Notes under the pieces: model-generated | Database searches by the model: none | What the model was told of the DNA's origin: nothing | What the model saw: only the letters and a program-made list of their open reading frames with translations | Program-made: the position numbers and the translations under genes | Assembly (NCBI GenBank): GCA_934339365.1 | Contig: CAKRHW010000001.1 | Span: 248,001 to 312,000, forward strand | Length of the DNA: 64,000 nt | Reading direction: 5' to 3' | Source: an uncultured Lachnospiraceae bacterium | GTDB lineage: Bacteria > Bacillota > Clostridia > Lachnospirales > Lachnospiraceae | Shown here: positions 34,102 through 42,410 of the stretch, one piece after another | How the letters are laid out: the number at the start of each line of letters is the position of its first letter | How positions within the stretch are numbered: position 1 is the first letter of the stretch

Positions 34102-34129
34102 AGACAAAGTACCCTGATAGTGCTATAAT
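34101..34129 (+). promoter_or_regulatory. SigA promoter of nrdD-nrdG-dut
   Basis: TAGACA (34101-34106) and a perfect TATAAT (34124-34129) are spaced 17 bases apart; the second NrdR box ends at the first base of the -35 element. Confidence 0.8.
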
Positions 34130-34210
34130 CGAATTCAGCCAAATCGTGGCCATCGAAGTTCACGATAAAAACAAGAATAAAATATATCGTAAAGTAATAC
34201 GGAGGGAATC

Positions 34211-36337
34211 ATGAGAGTCATTAAAAGAAATGGTCGCCATGTAGATTATGACCGCAATAAAATTGTTACTGCTATTTCAAAAGCAAATAACGAAGTAGAT
34301 TCTTCGGAACAGATTTCAGAAGAGAAAATTTATAATATTGTCGCATCGATCGAGAATCGTCATATGGAAGAGATTGCCGTAGAGGACATTCAGGATATCA
34401 TTGAGCAGAAGCTGATGGAAGAAAAAAAATATAAGCTTGCCAAGACTTATATTCTTTACCGTTATACCAGAGAACTGGTCCGTAAGTCTAATACGACTGA
34501 TGATTCCATTTTAAAATTAATTAAAAATGAAAATAAAGAATTAAATGAAGAAAATTCCAATAAAAATGCTACATTAGCTTCTACACAGCGTGATTATATT
34601 GCCGGTGAAGTATCAAAGGATTTAACCAGAAGAATGCTTCTTCCGGAACGCATTGTAAAAGCACATGAACAGGGAGTTCTGCATTTTCACGATGCAGATT
34701 ATTTTTTACAGCCAATTTTCAACTGCTGTCTCGTAAATATCGGAGATATGCTTGATAACGGAACAGTCATGAACGAGAAGTTAATTGAATCTCCAAAGAG
34801 TTTCCATGTTGCATGTACAGTTGTAACACAGATTATTGCCGCTGTTGCCAGCAGTCAGTACGGCGGACAGTCTGTAGATATCCGTCATCTTGGAAAATAT
34901 CTTCGCAGAAGCCATGATAAGTATATGAAGCGCTATACAGAAAAATACTCTTCTACCCTTTCTAAAGAAGTCATTCAGCAGCTTGTCAATGACCGTTTGC
35001 AGGATGAACTTCGCAGCGGAGTACAGACTATTCAGTACCAGATTAACACATTAATGACCACGAACGGACAATCCCCATTCGTTACTTTATTTTTACACAT
35101 TGATGACAAGGACGAATATGTCAATGAAGTAGCAATGATTGTAGAGGAAATTTTAAGACAGCGCTTAGAAGGAATCAAAAACGAAAAAGGTGTTTATGTT
35201 ACCCCTGCTTTTCCAAAGCTCATTTATGTTCTAGATGAAAACAACTGCTTAGAAGGCGGAAAATATGACTACATTACGAAGCTTGCAGTAAAATGCTCTG
35301 CCAAGCGGATGTACCCGGATTATATTTCTGCCAAAAAAATGCATGAAAATTATGATGGCGAAGTGTTCAGCTGCATGGGTTGCCGTTCTTTCCTTTCTCC
35401 ATGGAAAGATAAAAATGGAAATTACAAATGGGAAGGACGTTTCAACCAGGGTGTTGTAAGCTTAAATCTTCCTCAGATTGGTATTTTAGCCAAGGGGGAT
35501 GAGGAAATGTTCTGGCAGCTGCTTGAAGAACGTTTAGCTCTTTGTTATGAAGCACTGATGTGCCGTCACAGAGCTTTAGAAGGTACTCTTTCTGATGTCA
35601 GCCCGATTCACTGGCAGTATGGTGCGATTGCACGTTTAAAGAAAGGAGAAAAGATTGATCCACTGCTTCATAATGGATATTCTACACTTTCTTTAGGTTA
35701 TATCGGATTATACGAAGTAACCAAACTTATGACAGGTGTCAGCCACACCCAGCCGGAAGGAACTGCTTTTGCCCTCAAGGTAATGGAACGTCTTCGTACT
35801 GCAACAGATACCTGGAAGAAAAATACCGGACTTGGTTTTGCCCTTTATGGAACTCCTGCAGAATCACTCTGCTACCGTTTTGCATCCATTGATAAAGAAC
35901 GTTTTGGCAATATTAAAGATATTACTGACAAGGGATATTATACAAACTCTTACCATGTTGATGTACGGGAAAAAATATCTGCTTTTGATAAATTCACTTT
36001 CGAAAGCCAGTTCCAGAATATTTCTTCCGGTGGCGCCATTTCTTATATCGAGATTCCAAATATGAGAAATAATCTTCCTGCATTAGAAGAACTTGTCAAA
36101 TTCATTTATCATAATATTCAATACGCTGAATTCAATACCAAGTCTGATTATTGTCAGGTCTGCGGATACGATGGAGAAATTATGATTAATGATGATTTAG
36201 AATGGGAATGCCCACAGTGTCACAACAAGGATCATAATAAAATGAATGTAACACGCAGAACCTGCGGATATCTTGGAGAGAATTTCTGGAATGTAGGAAA
36301 GACCAAAGAGATTAAGGCACGTGTTCTTCACATATAG
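34211..36337 (+). CDS. nrdD: Anaerobic ribonucleoside-triphosphate reductase (class III)
   Basis: A glycyl-radical enzyme reducing NTPs to dNTPs without oxygen. Residues 1-90 form the ATP-cone (MRVIKRNGRHVDYDRNKIVTAI). The barrel includes FHDADYFLQPIFNCCLVN and TTNGQSPFVTLFL. Near the C-terminus a zinc site (CQVCGYDG and CPQCHNKD) is followed by the glycyl radical in RRTCGYLGENFW. 708 residues, full length. AUG with GGAGG upstream. It forms an operon with its activase nrdG 32 bases downstream; regulation by NrdR is indicated by the tandem boxes. Confidence 0.97.
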   Translation: MRVIKRNGRHVDYDRNKIVTAISKANNEVDSSEQISEEKIYNIVASIENRHMEEIAVEDIQDIIEQKLMEEKKYKLAKTYILYRYTRELVRKSNTTDDSILKLIKNENKELNEENSNKNATLASTQRDYIAGEVSKDLTRRMLLPERIVKAHEQGVLHFHDADYFLQPIFNCCLVNIGDMLDNGTVMNEKLIESPKSFHVACTVVTQIIAAVASSQYGGQSVDIRHLGKYLRRSHDKYMKRYTEKYSSTLSKEVIQQLVNDRLQDELRSGVQTIQYQINTLMTTNGQSPFVTLFLHIDDKDEYVNEVAMIVEEILRQRLEGIKNEKGVYVTPAFPKLIYVLDENNCLEGGKYDYITKLAVKCSAKRMYPDYISAKKMHENYDGEVFSCMGCRSFLSPWKDKNGNYKWEGRFNQGVVSLNLPQIGILAKGDEEMFWQLLEERLALCYEALMCRHRALEGTLSDVSPIHWQYGAIARLKKGEKIDPLLHNGYSTLSLGYIGLYEVTKLMTGVSHTQPEGTAFALKVMERLRTATDTWKKNTGLGFALYGTPAESLCYRFASIDKERFGNIKDITDKGYYTNSYHVDVREKISAFDKFTFESQFQNISSGGAISYIEIPNMRNNLPALEELVKFIYHNIQYAEFNTKSDYCQVCGYDGEIMINDDLEWECPQCHNKDHNKMNVTRRTCGYLGENFWNVGKTKEIKARVLHI

Positions 36338-36369
36338 GACTCGAATTATTCGAAAGGACGGACTTTATC

Positions 36370-36897
36370 ATGTACTATGCGGATATCAAAAAAACAGATA
36401 TTGCAAATGGTCCCGGTGTAAGACTTTCTCTGTTTGTAAGCGGATGTACCCACCATTGCAAGGGATGTTTTAATGAAGAAACCTGGGATTTTCACTACGG
36501 AAAAGAATTTACCGAACAGACCATGAATGATTTTCTAACAGAACTGGGAAAACCTTATTATTGTGGCATTACCCTTCTTGGCGGAGAACCTTTTGAACAC
36601 AGTAATCAGATTGGTTTACTTCCACTCGTCCGAAAGGTCCGCCAGTTATATCCGGAAAAAACCATCTGGTGCTTTTCCGGATATCTGTTTGATCGTGATA
36701 TAGTGGAAACAATGTGTAAAAAATGGCCGGAAACGAAAGAACTCCTTTCCTATATTGATGTATTAGTGGATGGGGAATATGTACAGGACCTGTACGATAT
36801 TTCTTTGCGTTTTCGCGGTTCATCCAATCAGCGAATCATCCGGGTTGCTGATTCCCTACAGAAAGGAACGATTGTTCCTTATGAATTTGACTATTAA
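36370..36897 (+). CDS. nrdG: Anaerobic ribonucleotide reductase activating protein
   Basis: A radical-SAM activase that generates the glycyl radical on NrdD. The cluster motif is Cys26, Cys30 and Cys33 in SGCTHHCKGCFNEETWDF, followed by LLGGEPFEHSNQIGL for SAM binding. 175 residues, a normal length. Immediately downstream of nrdD and 23 bases before dut. Confidence 0.96.
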   Translation: MYYADIKKTDIANGPGVRLSLFVSGCTHHCKGCFNEETWDFHYGKEFTEQTMNDFLTELGKPYYCGITLLGGEPFEHSNQIGLLPLVRKVRQLYPEKTIWCFSGYLFDRDIVETMCKKWPETKELLSYIDVLVDGEYVQDLYDISLRFRGSSNQRIIRVADSLQKGTIVPYEFDY

Positions 36898-36920
36898 TAA
36901 CTAAGACAGGAGATTTTAAA

Positions 36921-37364
36921 ATGAATACAACAATTAAGCTTAAGAAATTAAATCCAGATGCTATCATTCCTTCTTATGGAAGTGATTTTGCTGCAGGTGC
37001 CGATTTATATGCCTGCATAAAGCAACCAGTTACCATTGAACCTGGCACTACTTATCTTGTAAAAACCGGAATTGCACTAGAGATTCCAACCGGATGTGTC
37101 GGACTGATTTATGCCAGAAGTGGACTTGCCTGCAAAAAAGGACTGGCTCCTGCTAACAAAGTCGGTGTCATTGATTCCGATTATCGTGGAGAGATTATGG
37201 TTGCGTTGCACAACCACAGTCAGGAAGGCGTCACCATCGAACCTGCAGAACGAATTGCCCAGCTTTTAATTGCCCCATATCTCACTGCGGTTTTTGAAGA
37301 ATGTTCTACTCTTGAAGACAGCAATCGTGGAGAAGGCGGATTTGGTTCTACCGGACGAAAATAA
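36921..37364 (+). CDS. dut: Deoxyuridine 5'-triphosphate nucleotidohydrolase (dUTPase)
   Basis: Hydrolyses dUTP to dUMP and PPi, keeping uracil out of DNA and supplying dTMP synthesis. All five trimeric dUTPase motifs are present: GADLYA, YARSGLA, GVIDSDYRGEI, ERIAQLLI and the C-terminal EGGFGSTGRK arm. 147 residues. Co-transcription with nrdD-nrdG is likely from the 23-base spacing and makes sense for dNTP supply. It converges on spoIIP with only 11 bases between stop codons and no visible terminator. Confidence 0.96.
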   Translation: MNTTIKLKKLNPDAIIPSYGSDFAAGADLYACIKQPVTIEPGTTYLVKTGIALEIPTGCVGLIYARSGLACKKGLAPANKVGVIDSDYRGEIMVALHNHSQEGVTIEPAERIAQLLIAPYLTAVFEECSTLEDSNRGEGGFGSTGRK

Positions 37365-37375
37365 GCAGTTTCCTG

Positions 37376-38509
37376 TTATTTTAAGATTTTATGTAAAAGA
37401 TCTGCAAGAGGAATCATTGCATTTTTTTCTTCCTCAACCGTATTTGTCTGTGCCCCGGCTTCAATCAGCATAGACTTTGGTCTTAAATCTAAGTTATATT
37501 TATACGCATTTAAATAATTTCTCCTGGTTAATCCGGGATAATTGGCCATAGCCGCAAGTTTCATCTGTAGGCTCATGGCCATATTTGTTTCTAAATTCTT
37601 ATTTTCTAATGTCGCTATATTTCCCTTTCCTTTCATCCTAGATAGCCCATTGAAAAACATAATCTGAGCCGTTTTTCTTCCATTGATATCGGTTGTTAAA
37701 TGAACATCTTTACTTATTCCATCCCGATGCAGATCAATTACAACCTCTATTTCCGGATGTTTTTCTAACTGTTTCTTTACTGCATTTCTCGAATATTCAT
37801 AAGCAAGATTTCGGTCTAAAACTCCATTTACCAAATCGTAACATCCCCTGTCATGAATTACCTTATATCCATATCCTTCTAATAATTCAGTTAAATAATC
37901 CCCGACTCCTACAATACTGGTACGAATATCCCCCTCTACCGAATCTTTAAACATTTCCTGAGAATGCGTATGATAGATTAAAATCTGTGGTTTAGAGGAA
38001 TCCTGCTTTAATGACAAATCTTTTTTTGATAACTCGTACATATTAAAATCTTTTGGATCCACATAAGTAGCCTGATCAATTACATAAAAATTCTGCATCA
38101 TATAAGAAAAATCTTCTAACTGTGGTTTCTTTACAATCTGCTTTACAAGTGTCGATGCATTTTCATATTCTTTCGTTTCTGACTCTTCCTGTTGTATCTT
38201 TTCCTTTTTTTCATTTTTGTTCTCTTCTTTTTTTGAATATTCGATCTCTGTTTTTTCCTTTTCCGTATGAAACCATTGATCACAGTCTTCTAATGAGCCT
38301 AACTCTTCCTCCTCTTTCCCCACCAGATAAGAAAGAAGTGAAATCTGCTTATAACAATGTAAGATGATACGATCTACCCCTTTTTGTGCCTTTTCTTTTG
38401 CCAGTACAGATACATTTGTCCATGGAATCTGACAAAACAAGAGTAGCAAAACAAGCATACCACTCCCTGTTTTTGTCCAGAAATCTTTTTTTTTCGTAAC
38501 TTTTTTCAT
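37376..38509 (-). CDS. spoIIP: Stage II sporulation protein P (SpoIIP)
   Basis: SpoIIP is a peptidoglycan amidase/endopeptidase that, with SpoIID and SpoIIM, drives engulfment of the forespore. An N-terminal membrane segment lies at residues 13-33 (GMLVLLLLFCQIPW), then a highly charged Lys/Glu-rich linker, then the catalytic zinc-amidase domain from about residue 175 with ILIYHTHSQEMF, VIDLHRDG and MLIEAGAQTNTVEEE, which supply metal ligands and the catalytic glutamate. 377 residues. It follows gpr by 21 bases, the gpr-spoIIP order of B. subtilis. Confidence 0.94.
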   Translation of the reverse strand: MKKVTKKKDFWTKTGSGMLVLLLLFCQIPWTNVSVLAKEKAQKGVDRIILHCYKQISLLSYLVGKEEEELGSLEDCDQWFHTEKEKTEIEYSKKEENKNEKKEKIQQEESETKEYENASTLVKQIVKKPQLEDFSYMMQNFYVIDQATYVDPKDFNMYELSKKDLSLKQDSSKPQILIYHTHSQEMFKDSVEGDIRTSIVGVGDYLTELLEGYGYKVIHDRGCYDLVNGVLDRNLAYEYSRNAVKKQLEKHPEIEVVIDLHRDGISKDVHLTTDINGRKTAQIMFFNGLSRMKGKGNIATLENKNLETNMAMSLQMKLAAMANYPGLTRRNYLNAYKYNLDLRPKSMLIEAGAQTNTVEEEKNAMIPLADLLHKILK

Positions 38510-38530
38510 ACCTAAAAACCCTTCCTGCTT

Positions 38531-39424
38531 TTAAGAAAATGCCAGATTAATTGCATTAGAAAGTGTTGTACTCAAAAGAGCAATTGCCTCATCAATATCC
38601 TTTGGTGTTACAAACATGGTTCCAATCTTTGGCTCTAACAGTTCCCGAATAAACGCTTCTTTTTCCTTTTCTTCATACTCCTCTAATGCATCATACATAA
38701 TTGTTTTCGCATCAATTACCGTAGGTACACCAATTGCAATAACCGGAACGGACATACTCTCTTTCGTTAACGCCCCTCTGTGATTTCCTACTCCGGATCC
38801 CGGATAAATTCCGGTATCTGTAATTTGTATGGTCGTAGTAAGCCTCTTCGTACTTCTTGCTGCCAAAGAATCAATAACAAGAAGTGCATCCGGTCTCGTT
38901 TCTTTAATAATCCCTGCAATAATCTCTGCTGTTTCCATCCCTGTTTTTGCCATAACTCCGGGAATAATACTACTGACAATCACTTTATTTTTCTTTTCTT
39001 CTAATGCTGCCTCTTTTCCATATGCCAGCATAATATGGCGATTCATTTTTAACTTTTCCACTGTTCTCGGACCTAATGCATCCACCGTTGCATCCTGATT
39101 GCCCAGACCTGCTACTAAAATCTGCACAATATTCTTCTCAGGAAGCAATTGCCTGATATAACCTGCAATACTTTTTGCAATCTCATCATGACATTTCTCA
39201 TCTTCATATAACAATTCCTGCGACTCAAGAGTAAAATAAGTCCCAATGGGTTTTCGCATTGCTTTCGCACCTTCTTCTGTCTCGATCACAACCTTAGTCA
39301 CAAGCATATTTTTTTCATCATAAAAATTCTTTTCTAATACAACACCTTTGATTTCAACCTGGTCACTTTCAAAACTTTCTTTTGCTTCTAAAGCCAGATC
39401 CGTTCTAATTTTTTCTGTATCCAT
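38531..39424 (-). CDS. gpr: Germination protease GPR
   Basis: GPR degrades small acid-soluble spore proteins at germination; it is made as an inactive zymogen in the forespore. The start MDTEKIRTDLALEA contains the propeptide-like N-terminus. Family blocks are GLGNQDATVDALGPRTVEKL, IIPGVMAKTGMETAEII, DSLAARSTKRLTTTIQITD and the GIYPGSGVGNHRGAL region. 297 residues, somewhat shorter than the roughly 370 of B. subtilis, but similar to clostridial forms. A SigG-like promoter lies about 75 bases upstream. Confidence 0.95.
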   Translation of the reverse strand: MDTEKIRTDLALEAKESFESDQVEIKGVVLEKNFYDEKNMLVTKVVIETEEGAKAMRKPIGTYFTLESQELLYEDEKCHDEIAKSIAGYIRQLLPEKNIVQILVAGLGNQDATVDALGPRTVEKLKMNRHIMLAYGKEAALEEKKNKVIVSSIIPGVMAKTGMETAEIIAGIIKETRPDALLVIDSLAARSTKRLTTTIQITDTGIYPGSGVGNHRGALTKESMSVPVIAIGVPTVIDAKTIMYDALEEYEEKEKEAFIRELLEPKIGTMFVTPKDIDEAIALLSTTLSNAINLAFS

Positions 39425-39500
39425 TCTTCCTGCCTTTCTCTATTGCAACACCTGTTATCATTTCTATTCGAAACAAATCAAAATCATTCCCTTTCCTTAT

Positions 39501-39529
39501 CATTATGTTATTTTTTCGAAAAAATATTC
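39501..39529 (-). promoter_or_regulatory. Putative SigG/SigF promoter of gpr
   Basis: On the minus strand GAATA (39525-39529) is 17 bases from CATAATG (39501-39507), close to the forespore sigma consensus (GHATR ... CATWHTA, last base differs). The context, directly upstream of a forespore gene, supports it. Confidence 0.5.
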
Positions 39530-39547
39530 TTATATTTTCGTTTTCTC

Positions 39548-39576
39548 TTGACTTATAAAAACACATCTATTACAAT
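39548..39576 (+). promoter_or_regulatory. SigA promoter of rpsT
   Basis: TTGACT (39548-39553) and TACAAT (39571-39576) are spaced exactly 17 bases apart. The predicted start near 39583 leaves a leader of about 138 bases before rpsT. Confidence 0.8.
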
Positions 39577-39585
39577 AGAAAAGTA

Positions 39586-39693
39586 CGTTTATATGGGACG
39601 TCCGCATAAAATCGCATATAAACGGTCTCACATTTGATATGAGTAAGCGATGAACAATCGTCAGTAATTCCTTTTCTCTCTCATAGGAATTAC
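39586..39693 (+). promoter_or_regulatory. Structured rpsT leader (candidate autoregulatory RNA)
   Basis: The leader contains a perfect 10-bp inverted repeat (CGTTTATATG 39586-39595 with CATATAAACG 39615-39624, with an inner GGACGTCC palindrome), a weaker CTCAcAT/ATaTGAG stem near 39628-39643, and a perfect 8-bp repeat (GTAATTCC 39664-39671 with GGAATTAC 39686-39693). Ribosomal protein leaders of this kind often bind the encoded protein; that role here is inferred. Confidence 0.5.
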
Positions 39694-39720
39694 CAACATA
39701 CATTATGGAGGATTTTTAAA

Positions 39721-39984
39721 ATGGCAAATATTAAATCAGCAAAGAAAAGAATCGTAGTTAGCGAAATCAGAGCAGCAAGAAACAAAGCAATCAGATCGAA
39801 CGTTAAGACTTGCATCAAGAAGGTAGAAGCAGCAGTCGCAGCAAATGATAAGGCTGCAGCTACAGAAGCTTTAAAGGGTGCTACAGTTGCAATCGATAAA
39901 GCTTGTTCTAAGGGTGTATACCACAAGAACAATGCTGCAAGAAAGGTTTCACGCTTAACAAAAGCTGTAAATAGTATTGCGTAA
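39721..39984 (+). CDS. rpsT: 30S ribosomal protein S20
   Basis: An 87-residue basic, helical primary 16S rRNA-binding protein. ANIKSAKKRIVVSEIRAARNKA at the N-terminus and the C-terminal YHKNNAARKVSRLTKAVNSI block are diagnostic. GGAGG precedes the ATG. It is a single-gene unit with its own promoter, long leader and terminator, placed between holA and gpr as in B. subtilis. Confidence 0.98.
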   Translation: MANIKSAKKRIVVSEIRAARNKAIRSNVKTCIKKVEAAVAANDKAAATEALKGATVAIDKACSKGVYHKNNAARKVSRLTKAVNSIA

Positions 39985-40016
39985 TAAAAAAAGCTGTCAT
40001 AAGACAGCTTTTTTTA
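39985..40016 (+). terminator. Bidirectional terminator between rpsT and holA
   Basis: AAGCTGTC and GACAGCTT form a stem with a four-base loop, flanked by A and T runs of about six to seven bases. It serves rpsT on the plus strand and the convergent holA on the minus strand. Confidence 0.92.
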
Positions 40017-40019
40017 TTT

Positions 40020-41021
40020 CTAAGAATTTCTTTTTTCTCTTGCAATACTGCTATATTTAATCAGAATACTTTCCACCGCTATTTTCTCATCTAATCCACC
40101 GGTCTTTACCAGTTCTTCCTGTTCCACACAGTCTTTCACCGCTCCCTTTAACTGTTGAAAAGAAAATACTTTTGCCTGCCGCAGTAACTGCTTAATGACC
40201 CATTCACTTTTTACTCCCACAGGAATTACCATATTTTTAGGCGAATATCCCTTCTGGTCTAATTGTCTCACCATTGCTAATTGCTGAAACTGTCTGCCTA
40301 GCATAAATAAAATACGCATTAATGGTTCTTTATTCTCTACTAATTCATAATAAATATCTAATGTTTTCTTTTGATTCCCACAGGCAATCGCATCAAATAA
40401 ATCAAAAATACGAACATCTATCTGTTTGATACATATTTCAAGAACATCTTCTTCCCGAATCACTTCCTGTTCCATACAATAGCACAACAGTTTTTCTAAC
40501 TCATTTGAAATGGTTTCCATATCATCTCCTACCATCTTCAAAAACAGTTTTAAAGTATCTTCTTTGATTTTTTTGCCATCTCTCTTAATAAACCCAAACG
40601 CCCATTTTAATAATTCCCGCTCACCCGGTGTCTTTAATTCACAAACATATCCCTTTGCTTTTACTTTTTTATAAAGTGCTAATCTTTTATCTACCTGTGA
40701 TTCTACAAATACAAGAATCGTTGATTCTGGAATCTGATCTAAATATTTTGTCAATTCTTCCTGTGCACTTTTAAAAAATCCACTATCTTCTACAACCACT
40801 AACCGGTGTTCTTCAAAAAAAGGCATGGTATCACAGATACTGATTAAATCATGGAGTTCAAAATTTTTTTCTGTAAAATAATTATAATTCATAGAATCAT
40901 TTTCCACGATTGCCTGTTTCAACTGTTGTTTATATGCTCTTTTTAAATAATCCTCTTCTCCACATAAAAGATATATGGAATGAAACTGCTTTGTTTTTAT
41001 ATCATTTTTTAGATTCTCCAT
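40020..41021 (-). CDS. holA: DNA polymerase III subunit delta
   Basis: The delta subunit opens the sliding clamp within the clamp loader. Features of the HolA/YqeN family: IYLLCGEEDYLKRAYKQQL at the N-terminus in place of a Walker A, ESTILVFVESQVDKR, and the C-terminal helical domain (MLGRQFQQLAMVRQL). The ATG at 41021 (333 residues) is chosen since MENLKNDIKTKQFHSIYLL matches the family; the extension to 41084 overlaps the MATE gene. Gene order comEC-(MATE)-holA-rpsT echoes comEC-holA-rpsT of B. subtilis. Confidence 0.93.
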   Translation of the reverse strand: MENLKNDIKTKQFHSIYLLCGEEDYLKRAYKQQLKQAIVENDSMNYNYFTEKNFELHDLISICDTMPFFEEHRLVVVEDSGFFKSAQEELTKYLDQIPESTILVFVESQVDKRLALYKKVKAKGYVCELKTPGERELLKWAFGFIKRDGKKIKEDTLKLFLKMVGDDMETISNELEKLLCYCMEQEVIREEDVLEICIKQIDVRIFDLFDAIACGNQKKTLDIYYELVENKEPLMRILFMLGRQFQQLAMVRQLDQKGYSPKNMVIPVGVKSEWVIKQLLRQAKVFSFQQLKGAVKDCVEQEELVKTGGLDEKIAVESILIKYSSIAREKRNS

Positions 41022-41035
41022 TCGATACCTGCTTT

Positions 41036-42409
41036 CTATTTCATTTCTAACTCTGCCTGACTTCTTGTAATATTCTTTAACCACCGGTACGTCTTATAAC
41101 GGAAGTAGACAAATGGTTGTTTTACGACTTCATCTAACATCAGGATGACATAGACAATTCTAACATCTAATTTCCATACGAATGCAGCTAAAAATCCAAA
41201 CAGTATGGAAACGAACCACAGACAGGAAACATCAATATAAAGTCCAAATTTTGTATCTCCTCCAGCCCGGAAAACACCTACAATGCCTGTCGTAGAGATG
41301 GACTGGAAAATCACATAATATGCCATGATAAACATCATAAATCCCAGATATCCCTTTGCCGTCGGTCCAAGATTCATGTATTGCATGATAAACGGACGGA
41401 CGAGAAGCACAACCACACTTCCTAATATTCCGGCAATCACCGCCAAACGCATAAATCTTCTTCCATATTCTCTTGCAAGTTCCATTTTCCCTGCTCCGAT
41501 TACTTTGCCAATCATAACAGCAGTAGCGGTAGCAATTCCTAATCCTACTACCATAGAAAGCTGACGAACCACCTGAACAATTGCATTAGCAGAACTTGCA
41601 GCACTTCCTAAATTACCGATAATAGCACTATTTACCGCCATACCTAAGCCCCACATCAGTTCATTTAAAAAGACCGGCATCGAAAATTTGATAAAATCAC
41701 CCGATAATATTTTATCACGAACCAGTAAAAATCGAAAATGAAATCGAACCACTTTGTTATAATATTTATTATAAATCAGTGTCATTACAAATTCTGAAAT
41801 ACGTGCTATTACTGTTCCAATCGCAGCACCTTCAATTCCAAGTGCCGGACATCCAAATTTGCCATAAATAAAAATATAATTGCAAATGATATTAATCACC
41901 AATGACAATAGATATACCAGAGTTGAAATAATAACCTTCTCCATGCTCTTCATCACATTTAAATAAATCATCGTAAATGCAATAAACAGATAGGAAATAC
42001 ATACAATTCTTAAATATTTTGTTCCCTCTAAAATAACTGCATCATCCGAAGAAAAAAGAGACATAATCCAACCCGGAACTGCAAGCGTAACTACTGTAAA
42101 CACACATCCGATTACGAGTGCAAACCGCATGGCAATTCCCCATATAATTTCAATCGAGCGATAATCCTTCTTTCCCCAGTACTGTGCTGCAAGTACCGAT
42201 ACTCCCGAAGTCAGTCCAAAAAAGATTAAATTTAAAATAAAGCAAACCTGACCGGCTAAAGAAGAGGCTGATAAAATCACTTCACTGTCTTTTAACCGAC
42301 CTAACATAATCACATCTGCTGACTGCACTGCAACATTAATCAGATTCTGTAATGCCATGGGAATCAGTAAATACAATACTGATTTATAAAATTGTTTTCT
42401 CTCATTCAT
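41036..42409 (-). CDS. MATE family efflux transporter
   Basis: A 457-residue membrane protein with about 12 transmembrane helices in two halves, each with the MATE pattern (IPMALQNLINVAVQSADVIMLG and SMPVFLNELMWGLGMAVNSAII). MATE proteins export drugs or metabolites in exchange for Na+ or H+; the substrate is unknown. The start codon lies one base after the comEC stop, with no clear Shine-Dalgarno, suggesting translational coupling to comEC. It is an insertion between comEC and holA relative to B. subtilis. Confidence 0.9.
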   Translation of the reverse strand: MNERKQFYKSVLYLLIPMALQNLINVAVQSADVIMLGRLKDSEVILSASSLAGQVCFILNLIFFGLTSGVSVLAAQYWGKKDYRSIEIIWGIAMRFALVIGCVFTVVTLAVPGWIMSLFSSDDAVILEGTKYLRIVCISYLFIAFTMIYLNVMKSMEKVIISTLVYLLSLVINIICNYIFIYGKFGCPALGIEGAAIGTVIARISEFVMTLIYNKYYNKVVRFHFRFLLVRDKILSGDFIKFSMPVFLNELMWGLGMAVNSAIIGNLGSAASSANAIVQVVRQLSMVVGLGIATATAVMIGKVIGAGKMELAREYGRRFMRLAVIAGILGSVVVLLVRPFIMQYMNLGPTAKGYLGFMMFIMAYYVIFQSISTTGIVGVFRAGGDTKFGLYIDVSCLWFVSILFGFLAAFVWKLDVRIVYVILMLDEVVKQPFVYFRYKTYRWLKNITRSQAELEMK

Positions 42410-42410
42410 T

